A stretch of 64,000 bases of DNA from SpSt-501 sp037481615 (GTDB lineage Bacteria > Desulfobacterota > Desulfobacteria > Desulfobacterales > SpSt-501). Both the position numbers and the translations under genes were made by a program. The notes beneath the pieces were generated by a model. It had not been told where the DNA came from and ran no database searches. It worked only from the letters and a program-made list of their open reading frames with translations. The DNA is taken from the NCBI GenBank assembly GCA_037481615.1, contig JBBFLI010000004.1, one strand, 5' to 3'. Positions 25,021 to 34,827 of the stretch are shown here, piece by piece (within the stretch, counting starts at the first letter, position 1; each line of letters begins with the position of its first letter).

Positions 25021-27142
25021 CCCGCCTCTCCAGGCTGCCGCGCGAGGCCTCGAGCGCCTCTGCCAGCGTCACGATCCCCGCCTTCTCGAGCAGCGGCGCA
25101 AGCCGCAGAAAGATCTCCGCCGCCGCGCGCGCATCGCCCAGGGCCGTGTGGCGCCCTAAAATCGTGACCCCCAGCCTCTCGGCGATCGCCTCGAGGCTGT
25201 GGTCCGCGTGGCCCGGGTGAACGGCGAGGGACAACAGCAGGGTGTCGAGCACCGGCTGGTCGAAGCGCACACCGGCGCGGCCGCCCTGGAGCGTGAGCAG
25301 GCGCATGTCGAAGGCGGCGTTGTGGGCGATCAGGACCGTCCCTTCGGCGAAACGGGCGAACTCGCGCAGGACGAGGGCGGCCTCCGGCTGATCCCGCAGG
25401 ATCTCGGCCCCCAGGCCGTGAATCCGCACCGATTCAGGCCGGGGGTCGATCCCCGGGCGCACGAGCCGTTCGAACACCTCCGACTCCAGAAGCCTCCCGT
25501 TCACGAGCCGCACGGCGCCGAGGGCGACGATCTCGTCCCCGCCCTCCGGGTCAAGCCCCGTGGTCTCCGTGTCGAAGGCGGTGCAGGCGAGCCGGCGGAG
25601 CGGCTGCTCGAGCAGCCGCGTCTCGGGCCGACGGCCGGCGAAGAGGTCGAAATCGTAGTAGACCGGCCGGGATCCGGCAAGCAGTGTGGTGCGGCGCGGC
25701 GGGGGGGAGGCCGGCGGGTCGGCCGCCTCGAGCATCACGCGCAGCGTCCCCCCCGGCGTCCCCGCAGGCGGCAGCACCCACCACGAGGCGCGGTGGCGAA
25801 GGAAAATCTCGGCCGCGGTCGTGTTCAAGGGTTCCCCGCCGAGGTCGACCGTCTCCCGTTCCCAGCCGGACAGCCGGGCTGGGTCCGGGGGCGCCCCGAT
25901 GCCGCCGCTCAGATCGAGAAGGGCCCGGCTCTCCCGGCGCTCGAGGCGGCAGCGGATCCCGCCCCGCTCCCCTGGGGGGGCGAGCCGCAGCACCAGAAAA
26001 ACGACCGCCGTGGCCATCGCCGGGCCGTCGACCCGGATCCAGAGCGAGGGGGGGGGCGGCTCGGTGTCGACCTCGATGCCCCCGGCCTGCCGCAGCCTGC
26101 GTGCGAGGAGATCCAGAAAATCGGCCGCCGGGACGGCCGAGACGGTGGGGGCGGAGGGGCCGAGGGAGGCCCACGCGGCCTCGGCCTCCTCCGCCGCCCG
26201 GGCGGCGGTGCGGGATTCGCGGTCGAGAATCTCTTCGAACATCCTGCGCTTTTCCGGGGCAAGGCTCCTGGTGTCGTTCAGCAGCTCGGCGGTCGTGCGC
26301 AGGACGCCGAGCGAGCGCCGCAGCGCGGAAAAATGCCCCTGCAGGGATTGCTCCGCCCGGCGCACGGCCTCATCCTGTTCGGTCGCGTCGGCGACGATCA
26401 GAATCAGCATGCGGAATCCGCGCGTTGGGCCGAGAACCGGCGCCATCGTGGTCTTGAGCAGCCGGCCGCCCGGGAGCCGGGCGGCAAACGAGACAGCCGG
26501 CTCGGCTCTCCCCTGGCGCAGCCGTGCGGCGACATCCTCCCGGGCCTGCCGGAAAAGCCCCGGGTCGAAGAAGTGGAGCAGCGAGCGGCCCAGGCCGATC
26601 GGGGGCTCCCCGAACCATTGCCGCGCCCGCTCGTTGTAGAGGATGATCCGTCCTTCCGGGTCGCAGACGAGCACCCCTTCGGGCAGCTCGGCCAGGATGC
26701 TCGAAAGGAGGCGCTTTTCTTCCTCGAGTTCGCCGCGCGCGGCGCGGACGCATTCTTCGATCCGCTCCCGCCCGGCCTCGAGAAGCGCCGCCAGTTCGTT
26801 GATCTCCGCGGCGAGCCGGCGCACTTCGGGGGCCCCCTCGACGTGGATGCGCCGGGCGGCGGTGACACCGCGCAGGATGGAGGCCTGCTCGCTCATCTCC
26901 CGCAGCGGCCTGCGGTACCGGCGGTCGATCCATTCCGCGAGCATCCACCCCACGAAGAGCGCCAGGCACCCCCCGAGGGCGAGCGTCGGCCCCACGCGCC
27001 GGAGGATCTGGCCGACGGCCGTCCGCTCGGCGGGGGTGAGATCCTGCCAGGCCGCCAGGCATAGGAGGGCCGCGCCCGAGAGCGCCGCCGCGGCGGCGAG
27101 CAGCACAGCGGGCCAGTACGAGCCGACGGGGTTCAAGCGCAT
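25010..27142 (-). CDS. PAS - degenerate kinase core - DnaQ-type 3'-5' exonuclease fusion
   Basis: A 710-residue protein. There are two N-terminal membrane helices (about 10-30 and 50-68), a HAMP-like segment, a PAS domain (about 145-265; LPEGVLVCDPEGRIILYNE), then a region with the length of a kinase core (about 270-480) in which no canonical HExxxP H-box, N-box or GxGxG boxes are visible. From about 505 a DnaQ-like exonuclease follows: ExoI FDTETTGLD, ExoII LIAHNAAFDMRL, ExoIII HTALGDARAA, so the DEDDh catalytic set is complete. Similar PAS-exonuclease proteins accompany acetate permease/DUF294 genes in other proteobacteria; their role is unsettled. The ATG at 27142 overlaps the receiver gene by 10 nt. 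It is the last gene of the acs operon. Confidence 0.9.
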   Translation of the reverse strand: MRLNPVGSYWPAVLLAAAAALSGAALLCLAAWQDLTPAERTAVGQILRRVGPTLALGGCLALFVGWMLAEWIDRRYRRPLREMSEQASILRGVTAARRIHVEGAPEVRRLAAEINELAALLEAGRERIEECVRAARGELEEEKRLLSSILAELPEGVLVCDPEGRIILYNERARQWFGEPPIGLGRSLLHFFDPGLFRQAREDVAARLRQGRAEPAVSFAARLPGGRLLKTTMAPVLGPTRGFRMLILIVADATEQDEAVRRAEQSLQGHFSALRRSLGVLRTTAELLNDTRSLAPEKRRMFEEILDRESRTAARAAEEAEAAWASLGPSAPTVSAVPAADFLDLLARRLRQAGGIEVDTEPPPPSLWIRVDGPAMATAVVFLVLRLAPPGERGGIRCRLERRESRALLDLSGGIGAPPDPARLSGWERETVDLGGEPLNTTAAEIFLRHRASWWVLPPAGTPGGTLRVMLEAADPPASPPPRRTTLLAGSRPVYYDFDLFAGRRPETRLLEQPLRRLACTAFDTETTGLDPEGGDEIVALGAVRLVNGRLLESEVFERLVRPGIDPRPESVRIHGLGAEILRDQPEAALVLREFARFAEGTVLIAHNAAFDMRLLTLQGGRAGVRFDQPVLDTLLLSLAVHPGHADHSLEAIAERLGVTILGRHTALGDARAAAEIFLRLAPLLEKAGIVTLAEALEASRGSLERRVRG

Positions 27143-27504
27143 CCCAGGAGCTCCCGGATGCGGGCCAGCAGCTCGGCGTTGGAAAAAGGCTTGGTGATGT
27201 AAGCGTCGGCCCCCAGGTCCAGACCCCGCGTGATGTGCGCTTGGCCGCCGAGCGCCGAGAGCAGGACGATGCGCACCTCGCGGGTTCGGGGGTCTTCCCG
27301 GATACGGCGGCAGACCTCGAAGCCGTCGACCGCGGGAAGCATGATGTCGAGCAGGACGAGGTCGGGGGGGCGGGCGGCGATCGACTCGAGCGCCTCTTCG
27401 CCGCTGAAGGCGACCCGGGTTTCGAAACCGTTCTCCTCGAGGAGGAACTGCAGCGCGACGATCAGGCTGGGCTCGTCGTCCACGATCAACACGGTCTTGC
27501 CCAT
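27133..27504 (-). CDS. Receiver-only response regulator
   Basis: A 123-residue single CheY-like receiver: acidic pair in VDDEPSL, phospho-acceptor Asp in LVLLDIMLP, switch Ser in LLSALG and the conserved Lys in ITKPFS. There is no output domain. The ATG at 27504 starts the family-typical GKTVLIVDDEP; an upstream in-frame start would add eight residues. It is 34 bp after prpE and overlaps the PAS-exonuclease gene by 10 nt, so the two should be made in fixed ratio. The likely donor is the symporter-type kinase encoded opposite; the likely target, by coupling, is the PAS-exonuclease protein. Both are inferences. Confidence 0.93.
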   Translation of the reverse strand: MGKTVLIVDDEPSLIVALQFLLEENGFETRVAFSGEEALESIAARPPDLVLLDIMLPAVDGFEVCRRIREDPRTREVRIVLLSALGGQAHITRGLDLGADAYITKPFSNAELLARIRELLGCA

Positions 27505-27538
27505 ATCCCCGTACCGGGCCGCCTCCATCCGGAAGTCC

Positions 27539-29446
27539 CTACACCCCCCGCGGTTTCGCGTACCCGAGACTCTGCAGCGCCTCGCGGATCTCCTCCAGGA
27601 TGGCCGGATCGTCGATCGTGGCCGGCATCTTCCAGGGCCGGTTGTCGGCGATCTTCTGGATCGTGCCGCGCAGGATCTTCCCGGAGCGGGTCTTGGGCAG
27701 CCGCTTCACCACGGTCGCTGTCTTGAAGGAGGCGACCGCGCCGATCCGCTCGCGCACCATCCGGATCGCTTCGCGGACGATCTCCTCGGGAGGACGCTCG
27801 ACGCCCGCCTTGAGAACGAGAAACCCGATCGGCACCTGCCCCTTGAGCGGGTCTTCGACCCCGAGCACGGCGCACTCGGCCACGTCCGGGTGATCGGCCA
27901 GCACCTCCTCCATGGCCCCGGTGGAAAGGCGGTGGCCGGCGACGTTGATGATGTCGTCGGTCCGCGACATCACGTAGACGTAGCCCTCCTCGTCGATGAA
28001 GCCTGCATCGGCCGTTTTGTAGTAGCCGGGGAATTCCTCCAGGTAGGATTTGAGGAAACCCGCGTCGTTGTTCCAGAGTGTGGCGAGCGTGCCCGGCGGA
28101 AGCGGCAGCCGGGCGACCAGGGCGCCGATCTGGCCGGCGGGCAGGGGCTGCCGGTCCGGGCCGAGCACCCGCAGGTCCCAGCCCGGTGCGGGTTTGGTCG
28201 CCGAGCCCTCCTTGACGGGGAAGGCGTGCAGGCCGAGGCAGTTTCCGGCGATCGCCCAGCCGGTTTCGGTCTGCCACCAGTGATCGACCACGGGCACCCC
28301 GAGAAGCCGCTGGGCCCAGCGCAGCGTGTCGGGGTCCAGCCGCTCGCCGGCGAGAAAGAGCGCCCGAAAGCCGGAGAGGTCATAGCGCCGCAGCAGCTCG
28401 CCCTGCGGATCTTCGCGCTTGATCGCCCGGAAGGCGGTCGGCGCGGTGAAGAGACAGCGCACCCCGTGCTGGGCGATCACCCTCCAGAAGGCCCCGGCAT
28501 CCGGCGTCCCCACGGGTTTCCCTTCGTAGAGGATGCTCGTGCAGCCTTTGAGGAGCGGGCCGTAGACGATGTAGGAGTGCCCCACCACCCAGCCGACATC
28601 GGAGGCCGCCCAGTACACTTCCCCCGGCTGCATGCCGTAGATCGCCCCCATCGTGTAATGGAGGGCGACGGCATGGCCGCCGTTGTCCCGTACCACCCCC
28701 TTGGGGACCCCGGTCGTGCCCGAGGTGTAGAGGATGTAGAGAGGGTCGGTCGCCCGGACCGGGACGCAATCGTGCGGCGCGGCCCGGGCCATGGCCTCCT
28801 CCCAGTCCAGATCCCGGCCGGGGGTCAACTCGGCCCTGGCCATCGGCCGCTGCACGATGAGGCTGTGCCGCGGTTGAACCGCGGCCTGGGAGAGGGCGGC
28901 GTCGAGCAGGGGCTTGTAGGGGATCACGCGGCTCCCCTCGATCCCGCAGGAGGCGGAGACGACGACCTTCGGGGCGGCGTCGTTGATCCGCACCGCGAGT
29001 TCCGGGGGGGCGAATCCGCCGAAGACGACCGAGTGCACCGCGCCGAGCCGGGCGCAGCCCAGCATGGCGATCACGGCCTCCGGGATCATCGGCATGTAGA
29101 TCACGACGCGGTCGCCCCGTTTCACCCCCAGCGCGGCGAGCACGCCGGCAAACCGGGCCGCCTGATCCCGAAGCTCGAGGTAGGTGAGCGTGCGGATCGT
29201 CCCCGTCACCGGGCTGTCGTAGATCAGGGCCGCCTGCCCGCCGCGTCCCCGCTCGACGTGCCGGTCAAGGGCGTTGTGACAGGTGTTGAGCTGCCCCCCT
29301 GCAAACCAGCGGGTGAAGGGCTTTCGCGAGTCGTCGAGCACGCGGTCCCAGGGCCGGAACCAGTCGATCGCCGCCGCTTGCCGTCCCCAGAACCCTTCCG
29401 GGTCGTGGATCGACGAGCGGTAGTCCTCTTCGTAGCGGTTCGTCAT
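27539..29446 (-). CDS. prpE: Propionyl-CoA synthetase (PrpE-like)
   Basis: A 635-residue AMP-forming acyl-CoA ligase that activates propionate. The whole chain resembles E. coli PrpE in length and in features such as FWGRQAAAIDWFRPWDRVLD near the N-terminus, the P-loop YTSGTTGVPKG, DHWWQTETG in the adenylation core and PKTRSGKILR with the acetylation-sensitive lysine near the C-terminus. Acetyl-CoA synthetase proper is encoded separately at 31.5 kb, which supports a propionate rather than acetate role. The ATG at 29446 lies 82 bp after the accessory peptide gene in the same operon. Confidence 0.88.
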   Translation of the reverse strand: MTNRYEEDYRSSIHDPEGFWGRQAAAIDWFRPWDRVLDDSRKPFTRWFAGGQLNTCHNALDRHVERGRGGQAALIYDSPVTGTIRTLTYLELRDQAARFAGVLAALGVKRGDRVVIYMPMIPEAVIAMLGCARLGAVHSVVFGGFAPPELAVRINDAAPKVVVSASCGIEGSRVIPYKPLLDAALSQAAVQPRHSLIVQRPMARAELTPGRDLDWEEAMARAAPHDCVPVRATDPLYILYTSGTTGVPKGVVRDNGGHAVALHYTMGAIYGMQPGEVYWAASDVGWVVGHSYIVYGPLLKGCTSILYEGKPVGTPDAGAFWRVIAQHGVRCLFTAPTAFRAIKREDPQGELLRRYDLSGFRALFLAGERLDPDTLRWAQRLLGVPVVDHWWQTETGWAIAGNCLGLHAFPVKEGSATKPAPGWDLRVLGPDRQPLPAGQIGALVARLPLPPGTLATLWNNDAGFLKSYLEEFPGYYKTADAGFIDEEGYVYVMSRTDDIINVAGHRLSTGAMEEVLADHPDVAECAVLGVEDPLKGQVPIGFLVLKAGVERPPEEIVREAIRMVRERIGAVASFKTATVVKRLPKTRSGKILRGTIQKIADNRPWKMPATIDDPAILEEIREALQSLGYAKPRGV

Positions 29447-29528
29447 CGCTTGGCCTTCTTTCGCGGAAGCGGTTCAGGGCCGGCGGGGAGGCCACGCCCC
29501 CCCGCCGGCCGCGGATTTTGCGGCGGGG

Positions 29529-29615
29529 TCATCCCCAGAGGCCCCAGCCGAAGCTTGCCGTGAACAGGATGCAGAAAAGGACGATGCCGATCATCCAGAG
29601 GTCTTCGCTTTTCAT
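29529..29615 (-). CDS. 28-residue symporter accessory membrane peptide
   Basis: A short gene: ATG at 29615, stop at 29529, 28 residues, MKSEDLWMIGIVLFC followed by a hydrophobic stretch and FGWGLWG at the end. It has a charged N-terminus and one membrane helix. The ribosome site AAGGAG lies 7 nt before the ATG, as strong as any in the window. It is 21 bp after the symporter stop. Small peptides of this kind after sodium:solute symporter genes have been annotated as symporter small accessory proteins. The role, perhaps stabilising or tuning the transporter, is unproven. Confidence 0.75.
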   Translation of the reverse strand: MKSEDLWMIGIVLFCILFTASFGWGLWG

Positions 29616-29636
29616 GGCGGGTCTCCTTTCCCGGGA

Positions 29637-31442
29637 TCAGGCTTCTTTCACGACGATCATCTTTTCGCGCTCCGCGCGCTCGAGCATCCGGTCCGTGCAG
29701 GTCGCCATCTCGGCCTTGAAGGTGAGCGCCCACATCATCCCGATGCCGAGGATCCACCAGGCGATCTGCCAGGACCACAGGGGCGGGAAGCCGCCGAAGG
29801 AAAAGGTGGAGTTGCCGAGGATGCAGGCCGGCCCGATGGCGAAGAAGTACCAGATCGGCACCAGCCATTTCATGGCCCGGCGCCAGGCGCGGCCCGACGG
29901 CGTCGGGGCGTCGATGTCGTTCAGAAAGGCGCGCAGTTCCTGCTGGCGCTTCAACGTCTCGGGGTCATCCTTCACGCCCACCCGTCGGCAGAGATAGGCG
30001 ACCACGAGCCCCGTGAAGAGGCCCCAGAAGGCGCAATGCATCGAGAGCGGGTTCGGCCAGACATAGTACGTGAGAAACACGGCGACCATGCCGGCGAGCA
30101 CCCCGAGGTTGGCGCCCACCGCGGGAAAACGGAAGCCCCAGTTCACGCCGAGGAGGTAAATGTACTGAACGAACCCGAAGGCCGTGGCGAGCGCCCCGAG
30201 GATGACCAGGGCGGCGGTGGAATGGAGCCCGACCAGCAGGGCGGCGGCGGTCACGAGGGTCGCCAGCAGCCGGTTCACCCAGATCTGCTCGTTGTGGCCG
30301 GCCTGCTGCCTGCGGAGGTAGCGCCAGTAGACGTCGCGCAGCAGAATCGATCCGCCGGTGTTGATGTAGGGGGCGGCGGTCGAGTGCATGGCCGCGATCG
30401 CCCCCAGGAAGACGAGCCCCAGGACGAAGGGCGGCAGGTAGGTCTTCATCAGGATGGGCACGACGTCGCTGTCCTTGGTGAATTGCAGCACCCCCTTGAG
30501 CTCGAGGATCTTCGCCCCCATGCCCTGGAAGGCGGTGAAGTAGAAGAGCGCGAAACCCACCACGAAGGTGGACATGAAAGTCTGCTGCCAGGCGAGGGGG
30601 GCCGGGCTCTTCTGGCCGAAATTCCACATGGTGAAGGCGGGCGAAGACTGGATCCCCATGAGGGCGAACATGTAGGTGAGGCACATGAGCGAGGTCCACA
30701 TCACCGTGCCGTGGGACTTCGCGTAGGCTGCGGCGTTGTCGGTCCAGTAGAGGACGGCCGGGACCTCGAGAAACTTGCGGTCGAGCTTCTGGAGACTCTC
30801 GGACATCGCCTTCCAGCCGCCGATCTCCGGCGCCGTGATCGTGTAATAGCCCATGAGAAGGATGCCCCCGACGAGCAGGACGAACTGCAACACCCCCACC
30901 CACGCGCTCGCCTTCATGCCGCCCGAGCAGACGTAGAACCAGCAGATGAAGGCCATGAAGATCGCCCCGAAGGTGACCGGCACGCCGGCCACCCAGTGAA
31001 AGAGGGCGGCCGAGGCCATGAGCTGGACGGCGGTATAGAACATCGAGTAGAGAAACGAGGTCGCCACCGTGAGCCAGCGGGCGGTTTCCGAGTTGTAATA
31101 ATAGGCGAACATGTCGCCCGGGGTGATGAACCCGTAGCGCTTTCCGAGCAGCCAGTTCCTCTTGGCGAAAAAGGCCCCCGTGATCGGGATGGTGAGCACA
31201 TAGAAGGAGGCGAACGCATAGGCGAGGCCGTCGCGCCAGATGAGCCCCGGATGGCCGATGAAGGTCCAGCCGGAGAAGGAGGCCGCCGTCGCTGCCATGA
31301 GAAAGGCGATGAAGGGGATCGAGCGTCCCCCGATCGCGTAACCGGCGGAGGTTTTCTCCGTGATGTAGCCTTTGATGCCCCAGTAGAAGGCGTACATCGT
31401 GTAAAGGCCGAGCATGATGTAGACCCACGTGGTGCCGCTCAT
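29637..31442 (-). CDS. Sodium:solute symporter (acetate/short-chain acid type)
   Basis: A 601-residue inner-membrane transporter of the SSS family with about 13-14 hydrophobic helices. Family features: GYAIGGRSIPFIAFLMAATA with the following SGWTFIGHPG in helices 1-2, and AIAAMHSTAAPYINTGGS in the region that carries the sodium-binding serines of helix 8. Longer than ActP (about 550) because of a C-terminal extension with two more helices. Its position between acs and prpE indicates acetate, propionate or a related monocarboxylate as substrate. Start: ATG at 31442 with AAGGAGG ahead, not the longer frame reaching 31673. Specificity is inferred from context only. Confidence 0.9.
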   Translation of the reverse strand: MSGTTWVYIMLGLYTMYAFYWGIKGYITEKTSAGYAIGGRSIPFIAFLMAATAASFSGWTFIGHPGLIWRDGLAYAFASFYVLTIPITGAFFAKRNWLLGKRYGFITPGDMFAYYYNSETARWLTVATSFLYSMFYTAVQLMASAALFHWVAGVPVTFGAIFMAFICWFYVCSGGMKASAWVGVLQFVLLVGGILLMGYYTITAPEIGGWKAMSESLQKLDRKFLEVPAVLYWTDNAAAYAKSHGTVMWTSLMCLTYMFALMGIQSSPAFTMWNFGQKSPAPLAWQQTFMSTFVVGFALFYFTAFQGMGAKILELKGVLQFTKDSDVVPILMKTYLPPFVLGLVFLGAIAAMHSTAAPYINTGGSILLRDVYWRYLRRQQAGHNEQIWVNRLLATLVTAAALLVGLHSTAALVILGALATAFGFVQYIYLLGVNWGFRFPAVGANLGVLAGMVAVFLTYYVWPNPLSMHCAFWGLFTGLVVAYLCRRVGVKDDPETLKRQQELRAFLNDIDAPTPSGRAWRRAMKWLVPIWYFFAIGPACILGNSTFSFGGFPPLWSWQIAWWILGIGMMWALTFKAEMATCTDRMLERAEREKMIVVKEA

Positions 31443-31525
31443 GATCCCCCTCCTTTTCCCCGGCGCCGCCGCGCTTCCGTGGGAGGCCCTGCATGGTATT
31501 TCCGCGGAAGACGGCACGGCCGCTT

Positions 31526-33556
<2,031 letters not shown>

Positions 33557-33570
33557 CTTTTTCCTCCTTT

Positions 33571-34275
33571 TCAGGATCTGGTGTTGTTCGGCTTGCCCGA
33601 CCCGGCGGTCAGCCCGGTCGCCGGCTCTTTCCCCGCGTCCGGTGGGATCCGGCGGAAGCCGCGTGCGGCCACTTCAAAGGCGAGCGCCAGGGTTTCTTCC
33701 ATCGCTCCCCTTCCCCTGCGCAGGAGCAGCATTTGTTCCCCGTGAAGCACAACCCCGGTGAAGAAGGCCCAGAGCACGGTCGCGAACCCGCGGCAGCGCG
33801 GGGGTTCTTCGCCGTTGGAACCCAGGCATCCGGCAAGGATGCGGGCGAGAATGTCGAGCGCCTGGTCGAGCAGGCCCTGGATCTCCTGGAGCAACGTGCG
33901 GTCGATCGATGCGAGAAAGCGGTGGCTTTGAATCCCCAGCGCCCAGTCGAAGAGCAGGGGATCGACCCGGCGGACATCCAAGAGCGCCTGCCTCAAACCC
34001 GCAAGGTGGTCGTCCAGACAGGCGTCGCCCTTTTCCTTGCAGTAAGTGAGCCGTACCACGAGATGCTTGAGGATGCGCGTCGACAAGGCGGCGATGATTT
34101 CTTCCTTGTTGCGGAAATAGAGGTAGATGGCGCTCGGGCTCAGTTCCGCCTCGGCGGCGATGTCCCGAGTGGAGCAATGGTGAATCCCCCGCTGCGCACA
34201 CACCCGCTTGGCGGCAGCCAGAATCTGCTGGCGCCTTTTCTCCCGCGTCCGACCGCGCTGATCGATGAATATCAT
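33571..34275 (-). CDS. TetR-family regulator heading the acs operon
   Basis: A 234-residue TetR protein. HTH at about 14-60 (QQILAAAKRVCAQRG, then TRDIAAEAELSPSAIYLYF); the remainder is a helical ligand domain with VLWAFFTGVVLHGEQM, a pattern seen in acyl-CoA-responsive members. It is the first gene of the acs-symporter-prpE-receiver-exonuclease operon and is 14 bp from acs. A 9-bp inverted repeat and the -10 of its promoter overlap directly upstream of the ATG, so it very probably represses itself and the operon. The natural effector may be a short-chain acyl-CoA or acid, an inference from the genes it controls. No Shine-Dalgarno precedes the ATG and the predicted leader is only about 15 nt. 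Confidence 0.9.
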   Translation of the reverse strand: MIFIDQRGRTREKRRQQILAAAKRVCAQRGIHHCSTRDIAAEAELSPSAIYLYFRNKEEIIAALSTRILKHLVVRLTYCKEKGDACLDDHLAGLRQALLDVRRVDPLLFDWALGIQSHRFLASIDRTLLQEIQGLLDQALDILARILAGCLGSNGEEPPRCRGFATVLWAFFTGVVLHGEQMLLLRRGRGAMEETLALAFEVAARGFRRIPPDAGKEPATGLTAGSGKPNNTRS

Positions 34276-34304
34276 AATAGAATATGAACCAAATTTATTC
34301 TATT
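34276..34304. promoter_or_regulatory. Palindromic operator upstream of the TetR gene
   Basis: A perfect 9-bp inverted repeat, AATAGAATA (34276-34284) and TATTCTATT (34296-34304), with an 11-bp spacer. One half contains the -10 element and the other abuts the start codon. Its AT-rich composition contrasts with the surrounding GC-rich DNA. The position is typical of a self-regulating TetR operator. Confidence 0.75.
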
Positions 34305-34324
34305 AGTAGATTACATTCAGTCAA
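34297..34324 (-). promoter_or_regulatory. Promoter of the TetR-acs operon
   Basis: On the minus strand: -35 TTGACT (34324-34319), 16-nt spacer, -10 TAGAAT (34302-34297, five of six matches to consensus). Predicted start near 34290. The -10 lies inside the palindrome. Confidence 0.7.
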
Positions 34325-34433
34325 TTGTGTTAGTCAAGAGAAAAAAATTTATTTGGCGGATCGCGCGCGATGAGGGCTGAGCCCTGCAGGCGGAGGCAGG
34401 ATCGCCGTGGGCGGGGGCCGGCGGCGACGGCGT

Positions 34434-34745
34434 TTACCAGCGGCGGGCGAAAAGAAGGTAAAGGCGGATCTCCTCGGGGCGGACCTCGCGGCGGGCGTAG
34501 CGAAGGACGTAAGGGGGGGTCTCACCCGATCGCAGGTAATGCTGGAAGTCGGCTTCGACCTTGGCCGCGGAGAAGCGCCAGTCTGCCGCCGCATGACGGA
34601 AGACGTCGTAAACGGAGCATTGCCGGGAGAACGCAAGGCAGGAAGGATATTCCTCGTGGACGAGGGCCGGAGCATCGCCCCGCGGGCGGCCCACAAGAAG
34701 AGTTCCGGCGAGGTAGGCCAGGGTGAGGGCGACAAAGACAGCCAT
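34434..34745 (-). CDS. Small membrane-anchored hypothetical protein
   Basis: A 103-residue protein with an N-terminal hydrophobic segment (VFVALTLAYLAGTLLVG, about 3-19) that could be a signal anchor, then a charged soluble part with two cysteines (SCLAFSRQC) and a helical, Arg-rich C-terminus (RLYLLFARRW). I do not recognise the family. Residue composition is protein-like, unlike the antisense frames, and it fills a slot between the aminotransferase and TetR genes on the same strand. The ribosome site is weak. Confidence 0.6.
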   Translation of the reverse strand: MAVFVALTLAYLAGTLLVGRPRGDAPALVHEEYPSCLAFSRQCSVYDVFRHAAADWRFSAAKVEADFQHYLRSGETPPYVLRYARREVRPEEIRLYLLFARRW

Positions 34746-34827
34746 CGGTCGTCATCCCGGTCGAGCGCTTCCGGTCACCGATCCCGGCCCGGAGGCGCCG
34801 GCGTTGCCCCGAATTCCGCGACCCCCC

